NCBI GenBank assembly: GCA_011389885.1
Contig: JAABTK010000045.1
Span: 1-39,439, forward strand
DNA: 39,439 bases
Direction: 5' to 3'
DNA from: Gammaproteobacteria bacterium
GTDB taxonomy: Bacteria > Pseudomonadota > Gammaproteobacteria > Chromatiales > Chromatiaceae
Shown: one piece after another, positions 8,183 through 18,346 of the stretch
Layout: each line of letters starts with the position of its first letter
Position numbering within the stretch: the stretch's first letter is position 1
The notes under the pieces: model-generated
Database searches by the model: none
What the model saw: only the letters and a program-made list of their open reading frames with translations
What the model was told of the DNA's origin: nothing
Program-made: the position numbers and the translations under genes

Positions 8183-8268
8183 GATCGCTCGGAATCGCTG
8201 TTCACGTTCCCTCGGAATCCCCGTTCACGCTCCTTCGGAATCGCTGTTCAGGATGGGTCGGAATATGC
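8169..8268 (-). repeat. 23-bp iterated motifs at the transposase 5' end
   Basis: Four to five copies of a motif close to TCGGAATCGCTGTTCAC repeat at an exact 23-bp period (units begin at about 8167, 8190, 8213, 8236 and 8259). Multiple short internal repeats of this sort are known at the ends of IS21-family elements, where the transposase binds. They probably mark one end of the element that carries the transposase, or an older IS end. Confidence 0.7.
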
Positions 8269-8290
8269 ACTTTGCGTTCCTCCTTCGCGT

Positions 8291-8786
8291 CCTTTGCGTT
8301 ATATTTGCGTAGCCAGGCTTGGGGGCTTGCCAAATCCTCGCTTCGCTCGGGAAAAACTAAAGTTTTTCACTCCAAGCGGATTAAGGCCAAAAAACCTTTG
8401 CGCCTTGCGTTATATTTGCGTAGCTAGGCTTGGGGGGCTTGCCAAATCCTCGCTTCGCTCGGGAAAAACTAAAGTTTTTCACTCCAGGCGCCTGGCTTCC
8501 GGCTGGAGTGCAAAACTTTAGTTTTGCATGCGTCCGCCGGCTACTGGCCGCGATCATCGTTCCCGCCGCGGATTAGGGCCGATTTGATGATTAAGGTTAA
8601 AAAAATCTTCGCGCCCTTTGCGTTATATTTGCGTAGCTGGGCTTGGGGACTTGCCAAATCCTCGCTTCGCTCGGGAAAAACTAAAGTTTTTCACTCCAAG
8701 CGGATTAAGGCCAAAAAACCTTTGCGCCCTTTGCGTTCCTCCTTCGCGCCCTTTGCGTTATATTTGCGTAGCCAGGCTTGGGCTTC
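8291..8786 (+). repeat. Tandem array of about 110-nt units with an internal palindrome
   Basis: Units begin at about 8291, 8404, 8617 and 8754 with ctttgcgttatatttgcgta or a close variant, and a further partial copy occurs near 9317. Three units contain the palindrome aaaaactaaagttttt followed by cactcca. A related perfect palindrome (gcaaaactttagttttgc) lies near 8511-8528. Frames read through the array are repeats of the same spurious peptide. Confidence 0.8.
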
Positions 8787-8837
8787 GTCCGGGGCGGCTG
8801 TAGGCGCTGTATAACGCAAAAGCCGCAGAGAGGACCA

Positions 8838-8896
8838 GCCTAGGCTGTCGAAATCGGGCCATTGTTCGAGCAAAGAATTTCCCGGTTTTTGGCTTT
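8838..8896 (+). repeat. Right copy of the 60-nt direct repeat flanking the transposase
   Basis: Same orientation as 6841-6900 and shares both conserved blocks. With that copy it encloses the transposase, the 23-bp motifs and the tandem array. Confidence 0.75.
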
Positions 8897-9026
8897 TATC
8901 TGCGGCGAAGAATGCTGCGCGTTTTTTGCGGCGAGCGCAGAGAAGCGAAGGTTTTTTCTTAGGCGCTTTGCGTCTTGGCCAAAATGGGCCTTCGTTGCCG
9001 ATCTACTCGGGCTGGGAATGGCGCGT

Positions 9027-9168
9027 AGGATGGGCAAAGGCGCTCCCGCAAACCCTCAAAGATCCGCCAATCTTTCAGCGCCGTGCCCATCATGGACGCC
9101 TGTGATGGGCACGGCGCTGATAGATAGCGACCAAAACCAATGACCGGGGGAGCGCCTTTGCCCATCCT
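9027..9168 (-). repeat. Family A palindromic repeat, copy 1 (complete, inverted)
   Basis: The outer arms are aggatgggcaaaggcgct and its inverse, and an inner palindrome is built on cagcgccgtgcccatca and its inverse. The 142-bp unit has no coding capacity. Compared with the copies near 38.9 and 39.4 kb its two non-palindromic side segments are swapped, so it lies in the opposite orientation. The 35 bases just upstream (ccttcgttgccgatctactc and beyond) also recur before the copy at 38947. Confidence 0.85.
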
Positions 9169-9170
9169 AC

Positions 9171-9276
9171 GGCTATGATGCGCCTCGCTACGCTCGGCGC
9201 ATCCTATGCGTTTTCTTGATCCCAAAGCCGGGGGGGTCCGAAAACCACGGAGATCGGCCGATTTCGACAGCCTAGG
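9171..9276 (+). repeat. Family C repeat, partial copy
   Basis: It contains gatgcgcctcg, ctcggcgcatcctatgcg, the segment ttgatcccaaagccgggg, and ends with ttcgacagcctagg, matching parts of the two complete copies near 33.1-33.5 kb. It abuts the family A copy directly. Confidence 0.7.
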
Positions 9277-9427
9277 ACTAGCCCCGCCCCCAATTCGCAT
9301 AAAAAACCTTTGCGCCCTTTGCGTTATATTTTCGTAGCCAGGCCTTGGGGCTTCGTTCGGCCCGGCTAAAGCCACGATACTCCAGCCTGGCCGCTTGGCG
9401 TGCAGTTGGGTGCGTTAACCAAATCCC

Positions 9428-9509
9428 CGCTGCGCTCTCTGCGGTCTTCTGCGCCCTCTGCGTTCCTAGATGGCGTTTTTCCCGTTATTGGTGCGCAGGC
9501 GTACTCGGG
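9428..9509 (+). repeat. Family B repeat, diverged copy
   Basis: It carries the ctgcg-rich blocks, ctctgcgttcctagatggcg and a tail ending gcgtactcgg, as in the other family B copies. The repeat runs up to the stop codon of the FAD-subunit gene. Confidence 0.6.
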
Positions 9510-10490
9510 CTAGGTCGCGGCCGCTTGTTCCAGCATTTCGGCGATCAGTCCTTCGAATAGGGCGACCTTGTAGCCGTTTTGGCTCATGGGGTCGGCGTCG
9601 GCCATGGCGGCTTGGGCGGTGTTGCGGATGGTCGCGGCGGTGAGGGTCTGGCCCTTGAGGGCTTGTTCGGCCGCTTGGGCGCGCCAAGGCACGGGGGCGG
9701 CGCCGGCGAGGGCGATGCGGCAGTCGCGTACCTGGTCGCCGTCGAGGTCGAGGTTGAGCGCGCAGCCGGCGAGGGCGAAGTCCCAGGCCTGGCGGGCGCG
9801 GACCTTGCGGTAGCGGCTGTAGCGGTTGGCCATGGCGCCGGGCAGGCGGATGGAGACGATGACCTCGCCGTCCTTGAGGCGGGTCTCGCGGCGCGGGTCT
9901 TCGGACGGCGGCATGTGCAGGTCCGATGCGGCGATGCGGCGGCCGCCCTGGGGGCTGGCGGTCTTGATCTCGGCATCTAGGGCGACCAGGGCGGGGGCGA
10001 TGTCGGAGGGGTGGACGATGAAGCAGTCGGTCCCGCCGAGGATGCAGTGGTATTGGTTTTCGCCGTTGACGGCGAAGCACTTGAAGCCGCCCTTGCGCAG
10101 GCAGGCGAAGTCGCCGCGGTAGTACCAGCAACGGGGCTTTTGGCACAGGTTGCCGCCGAGGGTGCCCTGGTTGCGCAGTTGCGGGCTGGCTACGCTGGCG
10201 GCGGCCTGGGCCAGCGCCGGGTAGCGCTGGCGGATGGTTGCGTCTTCGGCGATGCGGGCCACGCGGGCCATGGCGCCGAGTTCAAGGCCGCCGTCCTCGG
10301 TCTGCCGGATGGCGTTGAGGTCCGATTCCAGGGCGCCGAGGCTGATCACCATGTCGGTGGTGAAGACGCCGTCGTGCAGGCAGCCGAGCAGGTCGGTGCC
10401 GCCGGCGTGCAGTTGGGCGTCGCCTTGGTTGAGGCGGGCCACCACGTCTTGCAGCCGGGTCGGGCGGATGTAGGCAAAGGCGGGCAGCAT
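9510..10490 (-). CDS. FAD-binding subunit of a PaoABC-like aldehyde oxidoreductase
   Basis: This is the medium subunit that passes electrons between the iron-sulfur subunit and FAD. The two FAD-contact loops are visible (HAGGTDLL at 28-35 and QLRNQGTLGGNLC at 104-116). Next comes a cysteine-rich insert, CQKPRCWYYRGDFAC and KCFAVNGENQYHC, with Cys116, 121, 130, 138 and 149. A similar insert holds a [4Fe-4S] cluster in PaoB/YagS and 4-hydroxybenzoyl-CoA reductase. The length of 326 residues suits that group. ATG 10490 follows the stop of the Mo-subunit gene by one base, showing coupling. It is the last gene of the operon. Confidence 0.9.
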   Translation of the reverse strand: MLPAFAYIRPTRLQDVVARLNQGDAQLHAGGTDLLGCLHDGVFTTDMVISLGALESDLNAIRQTEDGGLELGAMARVARIAEDATIRQRYPALAQAAASVASPQLRNQGTLGGNLCQKPRCWYYRGDFACLRKGGFKCFAVNGENQYHCILGGTDCFIVHPSDIAPALVALDAEIKTASPQGGRRIAASDLHMPPSEDPRRETRLKDGEVIVSIRLPGAMANRYSRYRKVRARQAWDFALAGCALNLDLDGDQVRDCRIALAGAAPVPWRAQAAEQALKGQTLTAATIRNTAQAAMADADPMSQNGYKVALFEGLIAEMLEQAAAT

Positions 10491-10491
10491 G

Positions 10492-12798
10492 TCAGGTCTC
10501 CTGATTCAGTCGCGGCAACAGGTCGAGCGGGTTGATGGGCGTGGCCATAGGTCGCACGCCGGTGGCGTGGTAGATGGCGTTGGCTATAGCCGGCGCGGTG
10601 GGGATGGTCACCGGCTCGCCCAGGCCTTTGGCCCCGACGATGTTGGCCTGGTCGTCGTTGAGCATGACCGGGTCGGAGATCAGCTCGGGCGGTATGTCCA
10701 GCGCGGTGGGCAGTTTGTAGTCGTGCCAGTTGGCGTTGCACAGTTTGCCCGTGGGGCCGTCGAGCACCCGGCCCTCGGTGAGGGCGAAGCCGATGCCCAT
10801 GGTGACGCCGCCGATCAGTTGGTTGTCCCAGGTCAGGCGGTTGATCACCCGGCCGCTTTCGTTGGCGCCGAGCATGCGCAGGAGTTTCACCTCGCCGGTG
10901 CGGGTGTTCACCTCTAGCTCGCAGAACTGGGCGGCGAAGGGGGTGATGCTCACGTCATCAGGGTTGTGGCGGCGCTCGCCCAGGCCCACTACTACCTTTT
11001 GATTGCTCAGGCGGTCGAGGTCGCGGATCTTGAGCGATTCGAAACCGTCGGCGGTGCGGATCTCGCTGCCGGCGAACACCACTTGGTCGCGCCCCGCGCC
11101 GAGCTGCTTGGCCGCCATGTCCAGCAGTTGGTCCTTTACCGCCAGGCAGGCGCGGCGCACCGTGGGGGCCTCGGTGGGCACGGTCTTGCTGCCGCCCGAG
11201 GGGGTGGCGTATTGGCAGGTGCCGGTGTCGGCGTTCTCCACCGAAATGGCGTCCAGTTCCAGGCCCAGCTCTTCGGCCACTACCATGGCCATCACCGTGC
11301 GGGTGCCGGTGCCGATGTCGGAGGCGCCCATGTTGAGGTTGGCGGTGCCGTCGGCGTACAGGCGCACGATGACGGTGCAGGGCGGGCCGCCGTCGCCGAC
11401 GAACCAGTTGGCTGCGGCCATGCCGACGCCGCGCTTGATGGGGCCGTCCTGCCGCTTCGCCGCTTCCGCGCGGGCGGCCTCCCAGCCGAAGTGTTGCGCG
11501 CCTTGTTCGATGCAGAGGCGCAGGCCGTCGGTGGTGTAGGGCAGGTTATCCTTGGCCGGACTGCCCTTGGGGATGTTCTTTAGCCGCAGCGCCACCGGGT
11601 CCATGTTGAGTTTTTCGGCCAGGGCGTCCATGGCCTGTTCCACCGCGAAGGCGCATTGCACATAGCCGGGGGCGCGGAAGGGGCGGGCGGGGCCGGCGTT
11701 AATGTAAACGTCTTCCAGTTCGGTGGCCACGTTGTCGCACTGGTAGAGGTCCTTGGCCAGCCAGTCGAGCAGGGAGGCGCCGCCGGCGGAGTAGGCCCCG
11801 CTGGCCCCGCGGCCGGTGAATTCGATGGCGGTGAGGCCGCCGTCCTGCCGCGCCGCGAGGCGGATGTCCATGCGGGTGGGCGGTCGGTTGCCCATGGTGA
11901 GCAGGGTCTGTTCGCGGCTGACGAACAGCTTGACCGGCCGACCGGTGCGCTTGGCCAGTACGGAGGCGATAATGGAGTAGCCGCCGGCGTCCAGCTTGGA
12001 GCCGAAGGCGCCGCCCATGTAGTGGCCGATTACCCGCACCCGCGTCAGGGGCAGGCCGAGGGTCTCGGCGATGCGCGACTGCACCGCATAGACGCCCTGG
12101 GTGGATTCCCAGACCGTGAGCTGATCGCCCTCCCAACGGGCCACGCAGCCGTGGCGCTCCAGCGGGGTCTGCATCTCGCTGGCGGTGCGGTATTGGCCGC
12201 TCACCTGCACGGCGGCCTGCTCAAGGCCTTGTTTGAGGTCGCCGCGGCTGTAGCTGTCGGTCTTTACGGTGTTGCCGTCGGGGTGGACCTTGGGCGCGCC
12301 ATCGGCGAGGGCCGATTCCATGTCCGAGACATAGGGCAGCTCCTCGTAGCTCACCAGTATCCGCTTGAGGGCGTCGGCGGCGATGTAGGGGTTGTCGGCG
12401 GCCACCGCGGCCACCGGCTCGCCCTCGTAGCGGCAGGTGTCGTTGAAGATCCGTCCGCCCTGATGCCATTCGGGGTTGGCGTCCGCGTCGGCGCTGCTGA
12501 TTACCGCATGCACGCCGGGTAGTTTGAGCGCGGCGCTGGCATCGACGCCCTTGATGCGGGCATGGGGGTAGGGGCAGCCGAGGATGGCCGCGTGCAGCAG
12601 GCCGGGCAGGCTCACGTCCGAGGGGTACACGGCCCCGCCGCTCACCCGCTCGAAGCCGTCTATTCGACCGTGACGCCGGCCCACGATGCGGGTCTGCTCG
12701 CCCCAGGGTTCGGCCTTGTCCTCAGCGGGGTTGTCCGGGGCCTGGGTGAACGGGGTCTGGCCTTCAATGTTCTGTGTTTCGGTCTCTTCGGTTGGCAT
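10492..12798 (-). CDS. Molybdopterin-binding subunit of a PaoABC-like aldehyde oxidoreductase
   Basis: This is the large catalytic subunit of a xanthine oxidase-family enzyme, expected to oxidise aldehydes or heterocycles with water. The 768 residues cover the aldehyde oxidase/xanthine dehydrogenase a/b hammerhead domain (about 45-150) and the molybdopterin-binding region. Landmarks are GHYMGGAFGSK, PFRAPGYVQ, and the invariant catalytic Glu728 in GAKGLGEP. The PFRAPG form is close to PaoC/YagR rather than to CO dehydrogenase, which has a selenylated-Cys loop not seen here. It has no signal sequence and would be co-exported with the Tat-bearing small subunit. Its ATG is three bases after the stop of the 2Fe-2S gene. 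The substrate is unknown. Confidence 0.92.
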   Translation of the reverse strand: MPTEETETQNIEGQTPFTQAPDNPAEDKAEPWGEQTRIVGRRHGRIDGFERVSGGAVYPSDVSLPGLLHAAILGCPYPHARIKGVDASAALKLPGVHAVISSADADANPEWHQGGRIFNDTCRYEGEPVAAVAADNPYIAADALKRILVSYEELPYVSDMESALADGAPKVHPDGNTVKTDSYSRGDLKQGLEQAAVQVSGQYRTASEMQTPLERHGCVARWEGDQLTVWESTQGVYAVQSRIAETLGLPLTRVRVIGHYMGGAFGSKLDAGGYSIIASVLAKRTGRPVKLFVSREQTLLTMGNRPPTRMDIRLAARQDGGLTAIEFTGRGASGAYSAGGASLLDWLAKDLYQCDNVATELEDVYINAGPARPFRAPGYVQCAFAVEQAMDALAEKLNMDPVALRLKNIPKGSPAKDNLPYTTDGLRLCIEQGAQHFGWEAARAEAAKRQDGPIKRGVGMAAANWFVGDGGPPCTVIVRLYADGTANLNMGASDIGTGTRTVMAMVVAEELGLELDAISVENADTGTCQYATPSGGSKTVPTEAPTVRRACLAVKDQLLDMAAKQLGAGRDQVVFAGSEIRTADGFESLKIRDLDRLSNQKVVVGLGERRHNPDDVSITPFAAQFCELEVNTRTGEVKLLRMLGANESGRVINRLTWDNQLIGGVTMGIGFALTEGRVLDGPTGKLCNANWHDYKLPTALDIPPELISDPVMLNDDQANIVGAKGLGEPVTIPTAPAIANAIYHATGVRPMATPINPLDLLPRLNQET

Positions 12799-12801
12799 GG
12801 T

Positions 12802-13431
12802 TCACCCCTTGCGTACTTTTGCCGCCGCGGCGACCGCATTGAAGATATGGGCGTAGGCGCCGCAACGGCAGAGATTACCGCTCATGGCGCTGCGGATTTC
12901 GTCCGGGCTCGGGTCGGGATTGCGGCGCAACAGCCCCTCCGCGGCCATGACCTGACCCGGGGTGCAGTAGCCGCATTGGAGTCCGTCCTCTTTTACGAAT
13001 TGGGCCTGCAGGGCGCTCAGGGTCTCGCCGTCGAGCAGCCCCTCCACGGTCTCGATGCGTCGGCCCTCGGCCTCCACCGCCAGCACCTGGCAGGCGTAGT
13101 GTGGCACGTCATCGAGCAGCACGGTGCAGGCCCCGCACTCGCCGCGCTCGCAGCCCGGTTTGCAGCCGGTGAGCCCCAGCTCTTCGCGCAATACATGCAG
13201 CAGGCTCCAGCGGGGCTCGGCCAGCACGCTGTGCGGGCGGCCGTTTACGTCCAGCTCCACGCGGCTAAGGGCCTCGGCCGCCAGGGGCTGTTCCTCGGCC
13301 TCGGCGGCCTGGGCCTGATAGCCGCCGCCAACGGTGACGGCCACCGCCCCGGCGCCCCAGGACTTGATAAAGCCGCGCCGGCTCAGGTCCGGCCCGGCCG
13401 GGGTCTCGTGTTCGGTCTTTCTGGAGGTCAT
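12802..13431 (-). CDS. Tat-exported [2Fe-2S] subunit of a PaoABC-like aldehyde oxidoreductase
   Basis: This is the small electron-transfer subunit. It begins with a twin-arginine signal (SRRGFIKS, Arg18-Arg19, then a hydrophobic stretch ending AQA), so the holoenzyme should be folded in the cytoplasm and moved to the periplasm. A plant-type ferredoxin domain follows with Cys94, 99, 102 and 114, then a helical domain with Cys153, 156, 188 and 190 for the second cluster. ATG 13431 is preferred over an upstream extension because GAGG lies just before it and it places the Tat motif correctly. First gene of the operon; its promoter should lie in the gap above 13431. Confidence 0.92.
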   Translation of the reverse strand: MTSRKTEHETPAGPDLSRRGFIKSWGAGAVAVTVGGGYQAQAAEAEEQPLAAEALSRVELDVNGRPHSVLAEPRWSLLHVLREELGLTGCKPGCERGECGACTVLLDDVPHYACQVLAVEAEGRRIETVEGLLDGETLSALQAQFVKEDGLQCGYCTPGQVMAAEGLLRRNPDPSPDEIRSAMSGNLCRCGAYAHIFNAVAAAAKVRKG

Positions 13432-13656
13432 AGACGCCTCGATTAGGGTGCTCGCGGATCGGATCGAAACTCCGTCCTGTTTGAAACTCGGGTGGTCCGA
13501 CAAACGTCTGTCGCCAAGGCTAAATGGAGATGCGTCGGCTTTCAATACGGGATGGCGCCGGGCAGGCCCTTCTTCAATGGGAGGCCGGGCTTTGGTTGAT
13601 CTAGGTCAAGTGGAACCCGTGCGATTGGGCGCGGGGGTTTTGCGAAAATCGGCAAT

Positions 13657-13905
13657 TTCTTCACAATCTCGCGAAGTTATTTGCACAGGGGCGGGGCGCG
13701 TGCGATTTTTGATCGATTCTTGACCAAAGGTTACGGATTATTGCTCGAATGCTTAAGAGGTAATGCGTATAACTTATTGATTTTAGGCATTGCGATCTCG
13801 AATTGTTCAATTATTGGCCAATCTAACGCCAGGCCTGTATTTACGCGGCCTGCGGGCTGGATTCCCTGTCTTTTCCACAAAGTTATCCACAGCTTCTGTG
13901 AAGAA
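13657..13905. other. Candidate replication origin: DnaA-box cluster next to AT-rich DNA
   Basis: A perfect DnaA box (TTATCCACA, 13883-13891) is preceded 12 bases earlier by TTTTCCACA (13871-13879, one mismatch) and followed by an inverted TTCTTCACA (13897-13905, one mismatch). Another TTCTTCACA lies at 13657-13665. Between these is an AT-rich stretch (about 13720-13830) in an otherwise GC-rich region. No gene is recognisable. The inverse of 13871-13891 has the form seen at many gammaproteobacterial origins. The nearby atp operon is near oriC in E. coli, but no dnaA, mnmG or parAB is in the window. Confidence 0.4.
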
Positions 13906-13931
13906 AACCGGAGGCGGGGAGGGGAGTTGAT

Positions 13932-14659
13932 GAGGGGGAATGTCAAGTCTTGACAGGGCGGGCGGGAAAGGCCTTCGTGCTCGGGGTGACCGAGATGCTG
14001 CTGCCCTTCGGTCTCGCCAAACCCTTCGGGATCTGGCCGCGGGCGGGGACGGCGTTGATGTTCTTCATCGGTTGCCTTTCCCCGCGATCGATCCGCCGCC
14101 ATCCCCGGCATCGCGCAAAGAGCCTGCGTAAGGCGCCGCCGGGGTGGCGGCGTTGCGCATCCTCTACCGCATTCGGTCGGCGCTCGCGATCTTCCGTATG
14201 GGCGTCTCGGTAGCAGGAGGGTGAGCGGGTGACCGGGGTTTCCAGCATAAATCCGAGCGGGGTTTGGGTGAGGATGAAGTCGCGGGAGAAGTCGAAGGCG
14301 TTCACGTCGGCATGTCCTCCGGACCCAGGGTGATGTTCATTTTTTCGCAGAAGATGTTGACGAAACGGTTTCGGTCGTGCTCGTTGTCCGGAGCCATGGG
14401 GCGCCGCCATCGAGGTTCTTGGCCCTTTCTCGCCAAGACGCACAGGGCGCAAAGAAAAAACCTTCGCTTGTCTGCGCCGTCTGCGGTTCTCTGCGTACTC
14501 TGCGTTCCGCGAGCGCCTGGGTCGTTTCCTATACCTTGGCGCCGCTGTACCCGGCCAGGGGGGGGCGCTGATTTGCGGTGGTGATTTAGCTCGTGTGAGG
14601 CATTCCATCGCAAGGAGTCACAACGAAACCCTAGCTAACGAGCGGTGTCAGCACGGCGA
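13932..14659. other. Gap without a convincing gene before recQ
   Basis: Minus-strand frames here encode readable pieces (for example around 14270-14390) but are interrupted and rich in Arg/Pro, and include a family B repeat. They could be remains of a decayed gene; no family is recognised. No RNA gene or clear promoter was seen. Confidence 0.45.
14471..14556 (+). repeat. Family B repeat copy
   Basis: It shares ctgcggttctctgcg, ctgcgttccgcgagcgcc and the gtttcctatacc-ggcgc tail with the copy at 29821-29927. Inter-copy identity is high over the last 60 bases. Confidence 0.75.
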
Positions 14660-16807
<2,148 letters not shown>

Positions 16808-16955
16808 GGCGGCTTATTGTAAGGGATTCAAAGGCGCGGGCGCTATGCCTTGACCGGTGGCGGATACCGCAAGGCGGGCGCAGGCGGCGCCGCGGGCGTA
16901 AAGGGGGTTTGGGTTTTTATGGCCCGAGGGGCGGTTGGTCTTTTCGGCCCATGGA

Positions 16956-17426
16956 TCACCAGCGGGTCGGCAGGCGGAAGGCCTGAATGGCCGGGTCCAG
17001 GGTGGTCAGCGGGAGGCCTTCCAGCTCGCTTTGGGCCGCCGGCATGCGGTCGAAGGGGGCGCGGCGGGCCGGGTCGTAACCGCCGGCGGACAGGCCGTGC
17101 AGGTGGCTGACGGGCCGGTGAGAGAAGCCGTCGGCGGCCGCCGGCTCGGTGAATCGGGCGGCGGCGTCGGGGGCCTGATCTTGTTTGCCGAGGCGCTGTT
17201 TGGCGGCGATCTCCCGGGCGCTGGCGGCGCTCACGAAGATTGGGTGGGTCGCGTCCGTGATCGGTCTCCGCGCCGTCGCGGCGAGCCGAGCGTGGTCGGT
17301 GAACCGCCAACGCAGCGCATAGGGCTTGCCGGCCTTGCCCGGGGTGATCTCCCGCCCCGCAGGGGCCTGTTGCAGGAGGCGGGAGAAATGCGTCTTGGCC
17401 GGTTGTAGGTTCACGATTCGCGTCAT
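16956..17426 (-). pseudogene. Decayed fusion of a Phd/YefM-type antitoxin to a PIN-domain toxin
   Basis: One frame of 156 residues joins two genes that are normally separate. Residues 1-38 match the start of a Phd/YefM antitoxin (AKTHFSRLLQQ, AGREIT, KAGKP). From about 38 on it matches a VapC-type PIN toxin (LRWRFTDHARLAATAR, FVSAASAREIAAKQRLGK, LEGLPLTTLDPAIQAF). The antitoxin C-terminal part that neutralises the toxin and the toxin N-terminus with its first catalytic Asp (normally LLLDTHALLW) are missing. The later acidic pair, usually HRDPFDRM, reads RRAPFDRM. The toxin is therefore presumably dead. ATG 17426 is the natural antitoxin start. A single deletion joining the genes in frame is the simplest explanation. 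Confidence 0.75.
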
Positions 17427-17535
17427 GCTGTCGGTTTCTGCGCTGGACTCAGTGTGTGGAGTTAGTTTATGGTCCGGGCTCGATTCGATGCAAGTGGAAC
17501 CGGGCCGGCCCCTGGTCCGTATTTTTGGAGAATCC

Positions 17536-18150
17536 ATGCTCGGCATCCTCGGCGGGACCTTCGATCCGATTCACTATGGGCATCTGCGCCCCGCGCTGGA
17601 GGTGTGCGAGGCCTTGGGTTTGGAGCAACTGCGTTTGACCCCGTTGAAAGATCCGCCGCACCGGGGCGCGCCGCATTGCACGCCCGAGCAGCGCCTGGCC
17701 CTGGTGCAGGCTGCGGCGGCGGCGGAGCCGCGCTTCGTGGTCGATGACCGAGAGTTGCGGCGCGCGGGCAAGTCCTACACCTTATTAACCCTGGAGTCGT
17801 TGCGCGCAGAGCTGGGTCCGGACACCCCGATCTGCGTCCTGTTGGGGGCCGACGCCTTTGCCGAGTTCGACACCTGGCATCGGCCCGAGGCCGTGCTGCG
17901 GCAGGCCCATGTCGTGGTGATGACGCGCCCCGGCGCCGCACCGCCGCCGCTGCACCCGGACCGCTATGTGACCGAGCCGGCCGCGCTCGGACGGCGGGCG
18001 GGGGGCTGCATCTGGTTTCACGACGTGACGCCGCTGGACATCTCGGCCACCGCCATCCGCCGGGGGCTGCGTGCGGGGCGCTCGCCGCGCTTCTTGCTGC
18101 CCGAGCCGGTGCTCGATTTGATTCGGCAACAAGGGCTGTATCCGGCTTGA
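17536..18150 (+). CDS. nadD: Nicotinate-nucleotide adenylyltransferase
   Basis: NadD transfers AMP from ATP to nicotinate mononucleotide, making the dinucleotide precursor of NAD in the cytoplasm. The nucleotidyltransferase signature is at the very start (GILGGTFDPIHYGHLRPA). The family segments FVVDDRELRRAGKSYTLLTL, LLGADAFAEFDTWHR and the ISATAIRRGLRAG motif near the C-terminus are all present. Length 204 residues is normal. ATG 17536 is chosen because GGAG sits five bases upstream and the motif begins directly after it; an upstream extension would add an unrelated stretch. The usual partners proA and rsfS are not adjacent. Confidence 0.95.
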   Translation: MLGILGGTFDPIHYGHLRPALEVCEALGLEQLRLTPLKDPPHRGAPHCTPEQRLALVQAAAAAEPRFVVDDRELRRAGKSYTLLTLESLRAELGPDTPICVLLGADAFAEFDTWHRPEAVLRQAHVVVMTRPGAAPPPLHPDRYVTEPAALGRRAGGCIWFHDVTPLDISATAIRRGLRAGRSPRFLLPEPVLDLIRQQGLYPA

Positions 18151-18171
18151 GGCGCCGCCGCGATCGGCGCC
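18151..18171 (+). terminator. GC-rich hairpin after nadD
   Basis: GGCGCCG and CGGCGCC form a seven-base-pair stem with a seven-base loop immediately after the nadD stop codon. There is no T-tract, so it may be a weak or Rho-assisted terminator, or only an mRNA 3' stabiliser. Confidence 0.4.
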
Positions 18172-18242
18172 AGGGGGAAACCAAAACGCGACCTAGGGTA
18201 TTTCCGGGTGTTTTGGTGGATAAAATTTTATTGGATTATCTT

Positions 18243-18271
18243 TTGACCTTATATGCTGTTTTCCTTATAAT
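18243..18271 (+). promoter_or_regulatory. Sigma-70 promoter of the ATP synthase operon
   Basis: TTGACC and a perfect TATAAT are separated by exactly 17 bases in an AT-rich setting about 75 bases before the atpI ATG. This is the best promoter match in the window and sits where the atp operon promoter is expected. Confidence 0.8.
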
Positions 18272-18346
18272 CCGCTCTCGCGGTTGGGGAGAAAGCGTGA
18301 AACGCTTAGCATTTTGCTCCGACGACGATCTGAATTTGGTGGTAAG

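Noticed and set aside
6857-8521. A 554-residue plus-strand protein
   Set aside because: It is the complement of the transposase, with His/Gly/Arg-rich low-complexity content, and runs into tandem repeats.
8291-8786. CRISPR array
   Set aside because: Units are about 110 nt, mostly identical throughout and lack unique spacers; no cas gene is near.
13943-14608. A 221-residue minus-strand gene
   Set aside because: It runs through a family B repeat and has an Arg-rich composition; at best a decayed fragment.
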